A DNA stretch of 64,000 nt, taken from NCBI GenBank assembly GCA_029379385.1, contig CM055607.1:12896001-12960000 (forward strand), in the 5' to 3' direction. Positions 1 to 9,021 of this stretch are shown here, piece after piece. The notes beneath the pieces are model-generated. The model was not told where the DNA came from and did not search any database. It worked only from the letters and a program-made list of their open reading frames with translations. The DNA comes from Quillaja saponaria. Taxonomy: Eukaryota > Streptophyta > Magnoliopsida > Fabales > Quillajaceae. The position numbers and the translations under genes were made by a program. Positions within the stretch are counted from its first letter, which is position 1. Every line of letters starts with the position of its first letter.

Positions 1-837
1 GTCATAGTTAATAAATTTGACTAGATACAAGTTAAGAGAAGAAGAATATCACGTATGAATCACTGGCTACGCATTTGGGATATTTTTGGTGAAGAAGGTT
101 ATCTTTCGGCTTTGAAAACTTTTACCCAAGGAAATGGAATTTCCACCTTCTAGCACAAACAAGGGAAATTTTCTAACCTACTTATCTTTTCAACAAACAA
201 AAGGTTCACACTTTCCTTATATAAAAATCACAAAGTATTTGAAAAATTCTTTGTCAATGTTCTATCAATACAATAATAACTTTCAGTTCAATTAATAAAA
301 AATACTGAAATTAAAATTATTTTATCAATTCTCAAAAAAAAAAAAAAAAAAAAAGGCAATCATGTTTTATGCTACTAGCTGCAGACTATATACTCTTACC
401 ATTTTAACCACCTACACTGAAGCTGCCGGCTTGTTTTTATTTGCATAGAGCTTAAACTCTCTCCACGTCTCTTTATCTCCTTCACTGATTCTGCCACAAT
501 CAAACAAAGTCTTATTCGTGACCTAGTCTTTCATTATCCTCAAAATCAGTTACATTGATTAGTTTCCAAGTCTCAATCTTCGGTTTCCCCAATAACCCAG
601 AATCATAATTTGTATCTTACACTTCCCTCTTTAATCCCATTTTCTCAACTTTGGACCACCATTGATTTTCAGGTATCGAAATTCAATTCCCAGTACCTAA
701 ATTCCAAACGCCTTTTTATGGTATTCTTTGGTGACTGCTGAGAAAGTTCTTTTATTGCAGTCTTTGTTAGGTTTGAAAATTGAAGCTAATGCCATTACTG
801 TCTGCTGCTCCTTTACCTCCCCAATAAAAACCCTTGT
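1..837. other. A+T-rich 5' flank and probable leader of the first gene
   Basis: There is no coding region here. It holds a run of 21 A (334-354) and then a pyrimidine-rich stretch (about 455-490) of the kind found near plant transcription starts. Positions about 500-900 are probably the 5' leader of the gene starting at 913. I saw no tRNA or repeat-element boundary. Confidence 0.45.
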
Positions 838-912
838 TTGCTGGTAGTTTTTCCTAAACCAGACCTATTTGGTTTGAGTGAATTTTCTAGTTTTATCAAA
901 CGCTGGATAAAA

Positions 913-1662
913 ATGGCAATTGAGCTTTGCTCAGAAAGTCATGGGATTTCTATGAGTCCTAGAATTTCATTCTCTCATGATTTTTCCCAATCAGATGCTA
1001 TACCTGTTGAACAACACCCTCTTCGATCAAATTCATCTGGGTTGAATTCTGGTATGGATTTTGATTTCTGTGTTCGTGGAAGCTTTGATCAAGATTCAAC
1101 CTCTGCAGACGAGATTTTCTCAGATGGGAAAATCCTTCCCATTGAAATTAAGAAAAAGAATGCTCCTTTGAAGCAATTGGATCAATTAGCAGCCCACCCA
1201 CCATTGCCACCACCACCTGCTATGCGTGACAATGCATCTAGCAGAAAAAGTTTGAAGAATGAGAGCACCAAAGAGAGCAAATTATCAAATAATGAAGCAG
1301 AGGAGAAGCAGAGCTCTAAGTCTTTTTGGGGCTTCAAGAGAAGTAGTAGTTGTGGTAGTGGATATGGAAGAAGCTTATGCCCTTTGCCACTATTATCACG
1401 AAGCAATTCAACAGGGTCTTCCCCAAAAGAGGGTCACGGTATAAAGCAGAATTTCCAAAAACATGGGTTCACAAAGTCTTCTCAATCTTGGGGTTCATCT
1501 GGTTATTATCAAAAGCCTCCATTGAAGAAAAGTCATGGATCGTATGGTAACAATGTTAGAATTAATCCTGTTTTAAATGTTCATTCAGCAAATCTATTTG
1601 GATTGGGTTCAATTTTCTCCAATGGCAAAGATAGCAACAACAGCAAGAAGAACAAGAAGTGA
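913..1662 (+). CDS. Serine-rich plant-specific protein with a FKRSSS...LLSRSNSTG motif
   Basis: A single-exon gene of 249 codons. The frame is open upstream to 838, but the first ATG is at 913 (MAIELCSES), so I start there. Seen: an acidic, Ser-rich N-terminal half; a proline run (PLPPPP) near residue 100; then FWGFKRSSSCGSGYGRS, PLPLLSRSNSTGS and a basic Asn/Lys-rich tail. No signal peptide or membrane segment is visible. The FKRSSS/LLSRSNSTG core recurs in small plant proteins; by memory it resembles the Arabidopsis At1g15400/At1g80180 group, reported as MAP-kinase substrates in stomatal development. That link is from recall and untested. The Ser-Pro and Arg-rich sites would fit phosphorylation. 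The frame is intact and the 3' UTR is A+T-rich. Confidence 0.72.
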   Translation: MAIELCSESHGISMSPRISFSHDFSQSDAIPVEQHPLRSNSSGLNSGMDFDFCVRGSFDQDSTSADEIFSDGKILPIEIKKKNAPLKQLDQLAAHPPLPPPPAMRDNASSRKSLKNESTKESKLSNNEAEEKQSSKSFWGFKRSSSCGSGYGRSLCPLPLLSRSNSTGSSPKEGHGIKQNFQKHGFTKSSQSWGSSGYYQKPPLKKSHGSYGNNVRINPVLNVHSANLFGLGSIFSNGKDSNNSKKNKK

Positions 1663-2960
1663 TTGACAGTGGTTCAAATTAAGATTACAGTTTGCTTAAT
1701 TTGCTAAGTTATGGGCTGGTTCCAATTTCTTTCCTTTTTTGAGTGATTAAGAAAATTAGGTGAAGTTATAGTTATGAAAGATAAAGAGGTTGCTTCAAGA
1801 AGAAAAAGTGATTAAAAAAGGAAGATGCTTTTGAAAGATGGGCAACTGGGCATGGAAATGATATAATGAATGCACGTGCTTTGTTGCACAATTGACAGGT
1901 AAATTGTTGTTTCATGGTTGTCTTTTGCTTGTTTTTTGTTCTTGGGCTTTTGTTTTGTGGTCAGACTTTGATGTAAATAGATTGAGTTTTGATTCTCTGC
2001 TTTTTTTGCCTTACCCTGTATGAAGTATGAACAAAAGACCGAGACAATGAAGTTAATTGTGTTATTATATGTGTGAAAGTGCTTGACATGTAGCACTTGC
2101 TTTCGGTTGTTCTTGTTTTTTCATGGATTGATTAATAGTTGGTTGGTTACCGATATTGATATGGGCAATAATAAATGTTAAGCTAAATTTTCTCCTTTCA
2201 ATCGGTTACTCTAATACCAGAAGTATTTTTCCTACCTGGCTATCTCTCTCTTGCTCCCCACCAACACCATTGTACCTTCAAAACACCGTCTTCTCCGTCT
2301 GCCGGGTACTGTAATTCCACTACATCATGAGTCATGAAAGTGATGAGGTTCAGATGGTGAAGGTTGGTGGGTATGGAGATATGGTGTGCTATGGAGGGGT
2401 GGCTGTGGATGGGGGTGGGGATGGTGGTGAGGAATATTAAGGGATATGGATAATGCAAGAATTTTAATGAATTTTGACATTAGAGAATTTTGAGAAATAA
2501 TTAAGAAAATATTGAAAAAAGACTCATATAGAATAAAAAATATATTATGATGTGTAAAAAAATTACATGTCACTATTTTCAGTTGATTATACTTAAAGTT
2601 GACTATTTTCAGTTGATTATACTTAAAGTTGTCAAGATCAAAATCTTAAGTAAGACCGTGGAGAATTTATAAGATCGAATCGTAAGATCGGAACATATGT
2701 TTAAAAGATCTTACAAGTCATAAATTGGCCACCATCCATATTTTAATTTATTTGAAGTAATTTTAAAAAAAAACTTATTATAAGTAATTTTTTTTTTCCT
2801 ATGATAGATAATTAATTAGATATGATAAACATAGTATTTAATAATAAAATAAACAATATTATTTATCAAAACTGTTGAACAAATAATTCTAATTGATTTT
2901 GATTGTGAAGAAATTTATTTACTTTCAGAAAAATCTTTAAAAATTCATAAGCAAAAATAC
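1663..2960. other. 3' UTR and A+T-rich spacer
   Basis: Positions 1663 to about 2100 look like the 3' UTR of the upstream gene. About 2330-2440 is a G-rich stretch (many GGTGG/GGGG runs on the + strand) of unknown meaning. Short open frames on the minus strand here are low-complexity His/Pro readings of that stretch and are not credible genes. Confidence 0.4.
2573..2632. repeat. Two-copy 30-bp tandem duplication
   Basis: The 30-bp unit beginning CTATTTTCAGTTG occurs at 2573-2602 and again at 2603-2632, with one difference at the last base. It lies in non-coding DNA. Confidence 0.9.
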
Positions 2961-2962
2961 AA

Positions 2963-4160
2963 TTATCTGTATCTTGGATGCGTCCAGATTGCAGCAAAAC
3001 CTCTGACAAGAGAAGACCTTAACACCTTTATAATATCTATGGGCATAAAATGCCAATTTGGTGAAAAAACTATTTGATAAACTAATTGGGGATTATTAGT
3101 AAAACATTGAGGTTCCATTTGAAGGATAGTTTGGGCAAGAGAAATTGGCACATAGAAAGACTGTGGTTTTAAAGAAGAGATTAGAGAAGTTTGAGATATA
3201 AGTTCCTTACTTGAAGGTATAGTTTTCACTGAATGGGCTAGCTGGGTGACAGCCTGAGCTATATATTCTTGATTGAACTGGATGCAATCTTTTGAATTAG
3301 GTGGGGCAACTAACTTGGATTGCTCTTTGTCAGCAATGTATGCCCAAGATTGTTTCGAAAGGACCAAAGGTTTTTGGATTGATTGTTGGATTGCTAAAAG
3401 GGTCTTTATAGGAAAGGCATAAGACTATTTGGATTGCTTTTGAATTGATTGGCTGAGGAATTGGATGGTCCTTCTTTAGGATTTTGGAGTAGTAACGTTT
3501 GCTTTTGAAAGATCAATTAGAAACATTAATGTTTCCATTTTTCTTCGTTGTTGGAGAGATTTTAAAGTGAAAGTAGATATCATTGCTTTATATTGTATAC
3601 GATAGACTAAAGCTATCAGGAATAATCTAGATTTGATATTAAAATTTGAAAGTTTAACATTTAAGACTAAAGAATCTAAAATTCTTATACTTTTTCATCC
3701 TTAAATGATAACTTGGAAATTAATACAATTCAAACTATTTTTCAAATTGATAAAGAATCCCTTAGAAAAGATTTTTATCAAGAAAAACACAATCTTGAAA
3801 GAACTTGGTTTTGTGAAAAATTTACTGGTTCTAAAAGACAAACAATTCAAAATCTTTATTACAAATTTATGGAAACTCATAAAGTTCATACTTCCGTTCT
3901 TTGAATAGTTTGAAGTTTATACAAAGGAAAAGCGTATCAATTATCCTTTCTCCAAATCCATAAATGTTAATACTCAAAAAACAAGAAATTGGATAACTTA
4001 TAAGGATGAAAATATCAATTTAGTTTTTTCTCCTCATAAGTCCTTAAAAATTCCTGCCTAAAATCCTGCTGGAAAAATGGTTCTTGTATCAGCAATTCCT
4101 TTCAAAAATAAAGATTTAACTGAAACAATTAATTCTATAGACATTTTGAATACAATATTC
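2963..4160. mobile_element. Degenerate retroelement-like coding relics in opposite orientations
   Basis: Two decayed coding stretches lie back to back. On the minus strand, 2963-3367 is an open frame of 134 codons with normal amino-acid composition (for example PNWHFMPIDI near its C-terminal end), with similar but broken sequence upstream to about 3520. On the plus strand, about 3700-4160 reads as a protein-like sequence (SLRKDFYQEKHNLERTW, NLYYKFMETHKVHT) broken by a stop at 3902-3904 and further shifts. Composition and the lack of a start context suggest pieces of a retroelement or endogenous pararetrovirus-type polyprotein. I cannot assign the family, and both pieces are clearly non-functional. 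Confidence 0.4.
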
Positions 4161-4799
4161 TTAATATATTGCAGTAAATGACCATGGTCAGTACTGTTTA
4201 TTAAATCTTTCACAATTGTTCTGACCAATCTATCCTTAATATTTTAATAGCCGGTCTTACTAGGTTAATTAAAAGAATGGTGGGATGAACACCTCACTAA
4301 AAATGAGCGAAGCCAGATAAACTTAGCCATTAAAATTGATACTGAAGGAATATAAATAATATTGTTTAGTAGTAATAATAATGCAAATAATTAAAATAAC
4401 AATATTTGTAAAAGACAGTGATATACAATAAAAGATAAGACTGAAAGGAAAAAAATATGATTATTGTTGTGAATTAAAATTAAAAAGAAAAAGAAAATAT
4501 AATAAAAAAATAAGTAAATATTTTCTGTTATTGGAGGATCAACTTCAAAAATTTTGTACTAGAAAAAAAAAAAAAAAAAGATAAGTTGAGTGTTTCAAAA
4601 CAAGAGAATTTCAAAGCGAGAAGGAGAGGGAGAGTAATGGACAGAGAATCTTACGAGCCTTGGTAAATGCAAGAGAATATTCTCAGTACCATAGAAGTTA
4701 TCGCAAGGACTGAGAAAATAAGAGGCTGAAAGAGAGTCTAAGAAATTTTGAGAGCTCGTGTGGTCATTCCACTGATCTATCTTCATAGTTTGCCACTAC

Positions 4800-5099
4800 T
4801 ACAGATCAGAAAAATGCTAGCTCAATAAAAAATAAAAAATAGCCAACAATGCCTTTCTTCAGAATCGGTTGGATCATAACTTAACTTGCGATCTTGATAA
4901 CTAAATGCAAAAACTATTGTTTGTTCAAAATGTTTCGGGCAAGCTAGATGAGGTTGCGGCCATAAGCAAAGATTGTGCTTCAAGAAATATGAGGAATAAG
5001 AAGTTTAAGTACAGTTCGACTACAACCAGTTATTAAAATTTGAGACAAGGAAGACAATCAAGTTGGTAAGTTTGTCAACAAGAGGGAACCAAACCTATT
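4800..5099 (-). mobile_element. LINE relic, downstream part (split by foldback element)
   Basis: Read on the minus strand, this continues the LINE frame that breaks off at 7108: VWFPLVDKLTNLI followed by FLKHNLCLWPQPHLACP, with stop codons. Such text follows the zinc-finger/RNase-H region of plant LINE open reading frames. With 7108-7740 it forms one element interrupted by the foldback insertion. The lower boundary is unclear. Confidence 0.5.
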
Positions 5100-5311
5100 A
5101 AGTCCCGATTTGTCGGGACTTAAATGTTGAGAATGATTAAAGTGGCTCTCAAGATTTAACCAGCAAGAAAAGAAGAAGAGAAGGCCGGGCAATGCTCGGG
5201 ATCCTTCTCCGATGGTTAAGTTAGACCTTTTTAGAGAGATGAGCTATACATTATAGTGTGTGAGTGTGAACAGAGAGAATAAGGATCTTTTTACCTTTAA
5301 GGCTTAGCCCA

Positions 5312-5335
5312 CTTATATAGTGATATGTGACCAAT
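5312..5335 (-). promoter_or_regulatory. Outward TATA/CCAAT-like module, left foldback arm
   Basis: On the minus strand ATTGG (5335-5331) is followed by TATATAAG (5319-5312), pointing out of the element toward lower coordinates. The mirror copy is in the right arm. Promoter function is inferred only. Confidence 0.35.
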
Positions 5336-5729
5336 GAGATGATGCCATGTATTTAAGGGTGGTTTGCCTAAGTTGTATATGTGACACGTATCGTGTATGT
5401 GTTGGATAGGTTTAATATTATACTAACACTAGTCTGCCAAAAAACGAGTCCGAGTAATGGAGCAAATAGGGCTAACAAGTGTTTTTGACCTCATTTTGAG
5501 ATTTTACTGTAAATTTGAAGTATACGGCTTGCAATGCCTATTTATTTAAATAAATATAAATACTATTTTGTGTTGGGTTTCTTTCCTATCTTAAATGTAT
5601 AACCTGTTTTTGAGGTCTAATTTGATTCTCGTGGAGCTCGATAGCTTCCTTTATAACTAGGTAAGAACCTGATTTTAAGATGGCCTGCCATTTTCTCAGG
5701 ACTTTATTCTTCGAGGTCATTGTAGGTAA

Positions 5730-6470
5730 AGTCGCGGGTGTATCCCCACGTGGGGATGTTACTTCACACAACGATAGAGCCGCAGGTGTATCCTATTGTA
5801 AAGGGATGTGATCTTGCATGATGGAAGAACTGCCGGTGTATCTCATTGTAAGGGGATGTTATCTCGTACTGAGGTAAAGCTGCGAGTGTATCCCATTGTA
5901 AGAGGATGTTACCTAGCGCGACGATAGAGCCGCAGGTGTATCCCGTTGTAAGGGGATGTTACCTCGGATAGTTGAAAAGCCACTGGTGTATCTCGTTGTA
6001 AGCGGATGTTATATCTTTACAACGTGATACATCTGCAGCTCTATTGTTATGCGAGGTAACATTCCCTCAAAACGGGATACACTCCCAGCATTATCATTGT
6101 GCGAGGTAACATCCCCTTACAATGCTTTATGGTCGTGCGAGATAACATCCCTTTACAACGGGATACACCCTTGGCTCTTCTGTTGTGCGAGGTAACATCC
6201 CCTTACAATAGGATACACCTGTGACTTTATCATTGTACGAGGTAATGTTCCCACGTGGGGATACACTTGCAATACAAACGCCGTGCGAGGTAACATCCCC
6301 TTACAATAGGATACACCTGCAGCTCTACTGTCATACAAGATAACATCCTCTTATAATGGGATACACCAGCGGCTTTTCCACCATGTTAGGTAACATCCCT
6401 TTACAATTGGATACACATGCGACTCTATCATCGTGCGAGGTAACATCCCACATTGAGATACACATGCAAC
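5730..6470. repeat. Inverted arrays of 50-bp subrepeats inside the foldback element
   Basis: The unit contains GTGTATCCCNTTGTAAGGGG and GATGTTACCTCG. In the left array it starts near 5738, 5786, 5836, 5886, 5936 and 5986. In the right array it recurs about nine times as the reverse complement (GATACAC near 6026, 6076, 6162, 6212, 6260, 6310, 6360, 6410 and 6458), with one truncated copy near 6125. One unit in each arm (near 5745 and 6252) replaces the TTGTAA spacer with CCCACGTGGGG, which holds a CACGTG core. Confidence 0.85.
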
Positions 6471-6869
6471 TTTACCTATAATGACCTCGAAGAATAATGT
6501 CATGAGAAGATGGCAGGCCAACTTAAAATCAGGTTATTACTCAATGACAAAGGAAGCCAACGAGGTCCACGGGAATCAAATTAGACCTCAAAAATAGGTT
6601 GTACATTTAAGATAGGAAAGAAATCCAACACAAAACAGTATTTGTATTTATTTAAATAAATTAGGCATTGTAGGCTGTACACTTTAAATTTGCAGTAAAA
6701 CCTCAAAACAAGGTCGAAAAAACTTGTCAGCCTTATTAGTTCCACTACTCGGACTTGTTTTTCGGCATACTAGTGTTGGTATGGTGTTAAACCTATCTAA
6801 TACACACATGACACGTGATACATAAATAACTTATTTAAGGGAAAACCACCCCTAGACATATGGCACCAT

Positions 6870-6896
6870 CTCTTTGGTCATATATCACTATATAAG
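6870..6896 (+). promoter_or_regulatory. Outward TATA/CAAT-like module, right foldback arm
   Basis: TTTGGTC at about 6873 is followed by TATATAAG at 6889-6896, pointing out of the element toward higher coordinates. About 85 bp further on is TAACTTAACTATC, similar to the text downstream of TATA boxes in some plant LTRs. Function is inferred. Confidence 0.35.
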
Positions 6897-7107
6897 TGGT
6901 TAAGCCTTAAAAGTAAAAGAATCTTCATTCTCTCTATTGACGCTCACACATTATAATGTATAACTCATCTCTCTAAAAAGGACTAACTTAACTATCAGAA
7001 AAAGATTCTGGGCACTTGCGAGCCTCCTCTTCCTCTTGTCTTGCAAGTCAGATCTCAAGAGCCACGTAAATCATTATGAACATGTATGTCCGGACAAATT
7101 GGGACTT

Positions 7108-7740
7108 AACAAAACCTGTTTAACCAAAAGACAATTAGGGAGAATATGAACAATTGACTCTTCATGGGAGTTACAAAGGGAGCAAGAACGACAAGGGATG
7201 GGCTGGTTGTGTTTAACTCGATTATGACAACCAGTTTTCCACAACCACAAAAGGTTAAGCTGGATGCCAAATCATAGGCTAAGCTTGTAGAAAATGTACC
7301 ATTAGGAGTGAGGTTCCAAATTCTCTACAATTTCTACGGCCATCCTGGACCGGAGAAATAATGGAAGGAAGGATAAGTTTGAGACGACACACCAGCATTT
7401 TTTAGATCAATTTATACAAAGTGCTGAAAAGTTCAATGAGATGAAGGGTTTTTACTTTGGGAATTAGGCACAAAAGAGATTTATTCTAATGGAGTGAAAT
7501 AACAGTTGGTCAACAATATAGGTACTAGGCTGAATGGTCCATTATCAGCTTTATTTAATTGTTTTGTCATATACTCTCTCAAAATTCTTGTGAATAAAGT
7601 TTCCCAATTCACATTGGTAGTTACAATGTTTACTTCGGTACGGAGTGCTTGGCCACTCCATTGGAAAGTTTGAAACTCACGTGTGCTGTATAACTATAAA
7701 CAATCCCAAGTTTTTGTCCATCAAACTTTGTTAAAGCCAA
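7108..7740 (-). mobile_element. LINE relic, zinc-finger region (split by foldback element)
   Basis: On the minus strand the text LTPNGTFSTSLAYDLAS is followed by LWLWKTGCHNRVKHNQP and a CRSCSLCNSHEESIVHIL-PNC pattern. This is the C-x2-C...H...C reverse-transcriptase-associated zinc finger (zf-RVT) of plant LINEs, with stops upstream. The frame continues as LLVKQ and is cut by the foldback element, resuming at 5099. The element is dead and 5'-truncated, and its upper limit is approximate. Confidence 0.6.
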
Positions 7741-9021
7741 AACAATCTATTAAAGATTTTTAAATAAACAAATTTTATTGTATATAATATAATTATGTAT
7801 ATAGCTTTTGTCTATAAAATTGAGTTCCATTAAAAAAAATTCGTACCACCTAATTTAGTTAAAACGGTTAATACCGATTTAAAATGAATAATAGATTTAA
7901 GATACTACAATGTTTAATTACTAAATAAAGCATACAAATTACATAATTTTATCAAAAAGAATAATAAAGACAAACGCCAGTTGTATGTCCCAGAGAGCGA
8001 GTGAGTGAGTATACTTTATCACTTCGAGTAAATTTAAAAAGCTTTGATATTCGAAAAGTTAAGAATTTTACGCTCCTAGAGCGTAAGATAGCAGACAGAC
8101 GTAGACTCAACGTTACCGGACAGAGCACTTGGATTTCTCTCTCTACGTTGGATTTTGTCCCTGTTACTTAAAATAAACTAAATTATTAGACCTTTTTATC
8201 TTCTCTCTGAAGTGTTGACCAATGCTTCAATGCGTGTGGGGTGCTCATTTTGTCTTTCTTGGCTTATCCTACGCATACTCGCTGTGTCACACACCCATAC
8301 TGTCATATACACTCCGACTAGGTTCTATCATAGCAGTAGCAGTAGCAGTAGCAGGAGCAGAGCAAAATAGGAAAAGCTCTTTCCTGCTGTTAATGGCAGA
8401 GCCTCGAGCTTCAATCTCTAGGGTGTAGCACAACACAGAGTCATATGATTCTCTTTATTATTAGTATCTATCTTTTTCTCGGTTCTTTTGATGCTTCTGC
8501 TTTGATCATCATCGACAACAATTGCCAGTGCTGCTTTGTACCGAAGCGCTTGGGTATTTGCTTGTGTAAGTGTAGAAAGAGACTTCTGTCTGTTGTTTGG
8601 ATGTGGGTCTGTCGTCGTTTTGCAGCTCTTACGGGTTGCTTTCTGTTTCAGGCTTTCCTGGGCATTCAAGGATTTTACCTTGTGTCCTCATTTTACGCGT
8701 GACATTATGGTACGGAATTTGAATCGGTGAATTGGTTGTTTGGGTTTCTAAGGTTCTCATTTGGACTATGATTTAGGGAAGAAAAAAGAAAGAAAGGAAG
8801 AGGCTTTTGAGTTTTTTAGAGGAAATGTGTGTTTTAGATACATATTTGCAAAGGGAAGCCACAAGTATTGGGTTTTTGTGCATTGCTTTCAATAATGCAG
8901 ATATGGGTTTTGAAGGATTTTGTTGGTTTTAATGCTTTCTGAGTCTCTAGGCTGTCCTATTTTTCAATTTCTCTTGGAAACATAAAGTAGTGGCTGGGGT
9001 CATTGGGAAATTGTTGAAGAA
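7741..9021 (+). other. Spacer and probable 5' leader of the TRM-like gene
   Basis: 7741-8080 is A+T-rich spacer. From about 8090 the sequence becomes balanced and pyrimidine-rich (TCTCTCTCTACG near 8135) and contains a short GCAGTA repeat (about 8330-8355), as expected of a transcribed leader. Several short open frames here start without homologous content. I treat 8100-9021 as leader, possibly with an intron. Confidence 0.4.

Larger units (their letters stand above)
5100..7107. mobile_element. 2.0-kb foldback (long inverted repeat) element
   Basis: The two halves are inverted copies: the + strand from 5100 (AAGTCCCGATTTGTC) matches the reverse complement of the sequence ending at 7107 (CAAATTGGGACTT), and the match continues inward for about 600 bp. 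Inside, about 5730-6470, are 50-bp subrepeats in opposite orientation in each arm, meeting near 6005. The flanks 5087-5099 and 7108-7120 match at 11 of 13 bases, consistent with a decayed target duplication of Mutator/foldback size. There is no credible open frame; short ORFs inside are readings of the repeats. This is probably a non-autonomous Mutator-like or foldback transposon; the transposase source is not in the window. Confidence 0.8.

Noticed and set aside
1182..1444. Open frames overlapping the first gene on both strands
   Set aside because: They are shadows of the real serine-rich gene.
5586..5771. Minus-strand open frame in the left foldback arm
   Set aside because: It lies entirely in inverted-repeat DNA and its counterpart in the other arm is not open.
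6153..6338. Open frame with repeated YPIVRGCYL-type text
   Set aside because: It is a reading of the 50-bp subrepeats of the foldback element and has no independent coding support.
5730..6470. Regularly spaced repeats resembling a CRISPR array
   Set aside because: The units are contiguous 50-bp repeats without unique spacers, in inverted halves, in a plant genome.
8222..8730. Several overlapping short open frames before the TRM-like gene
   Set aside because: They overlap each other in different frames, have no motifs, and lie in what looks like a transcribed leader.
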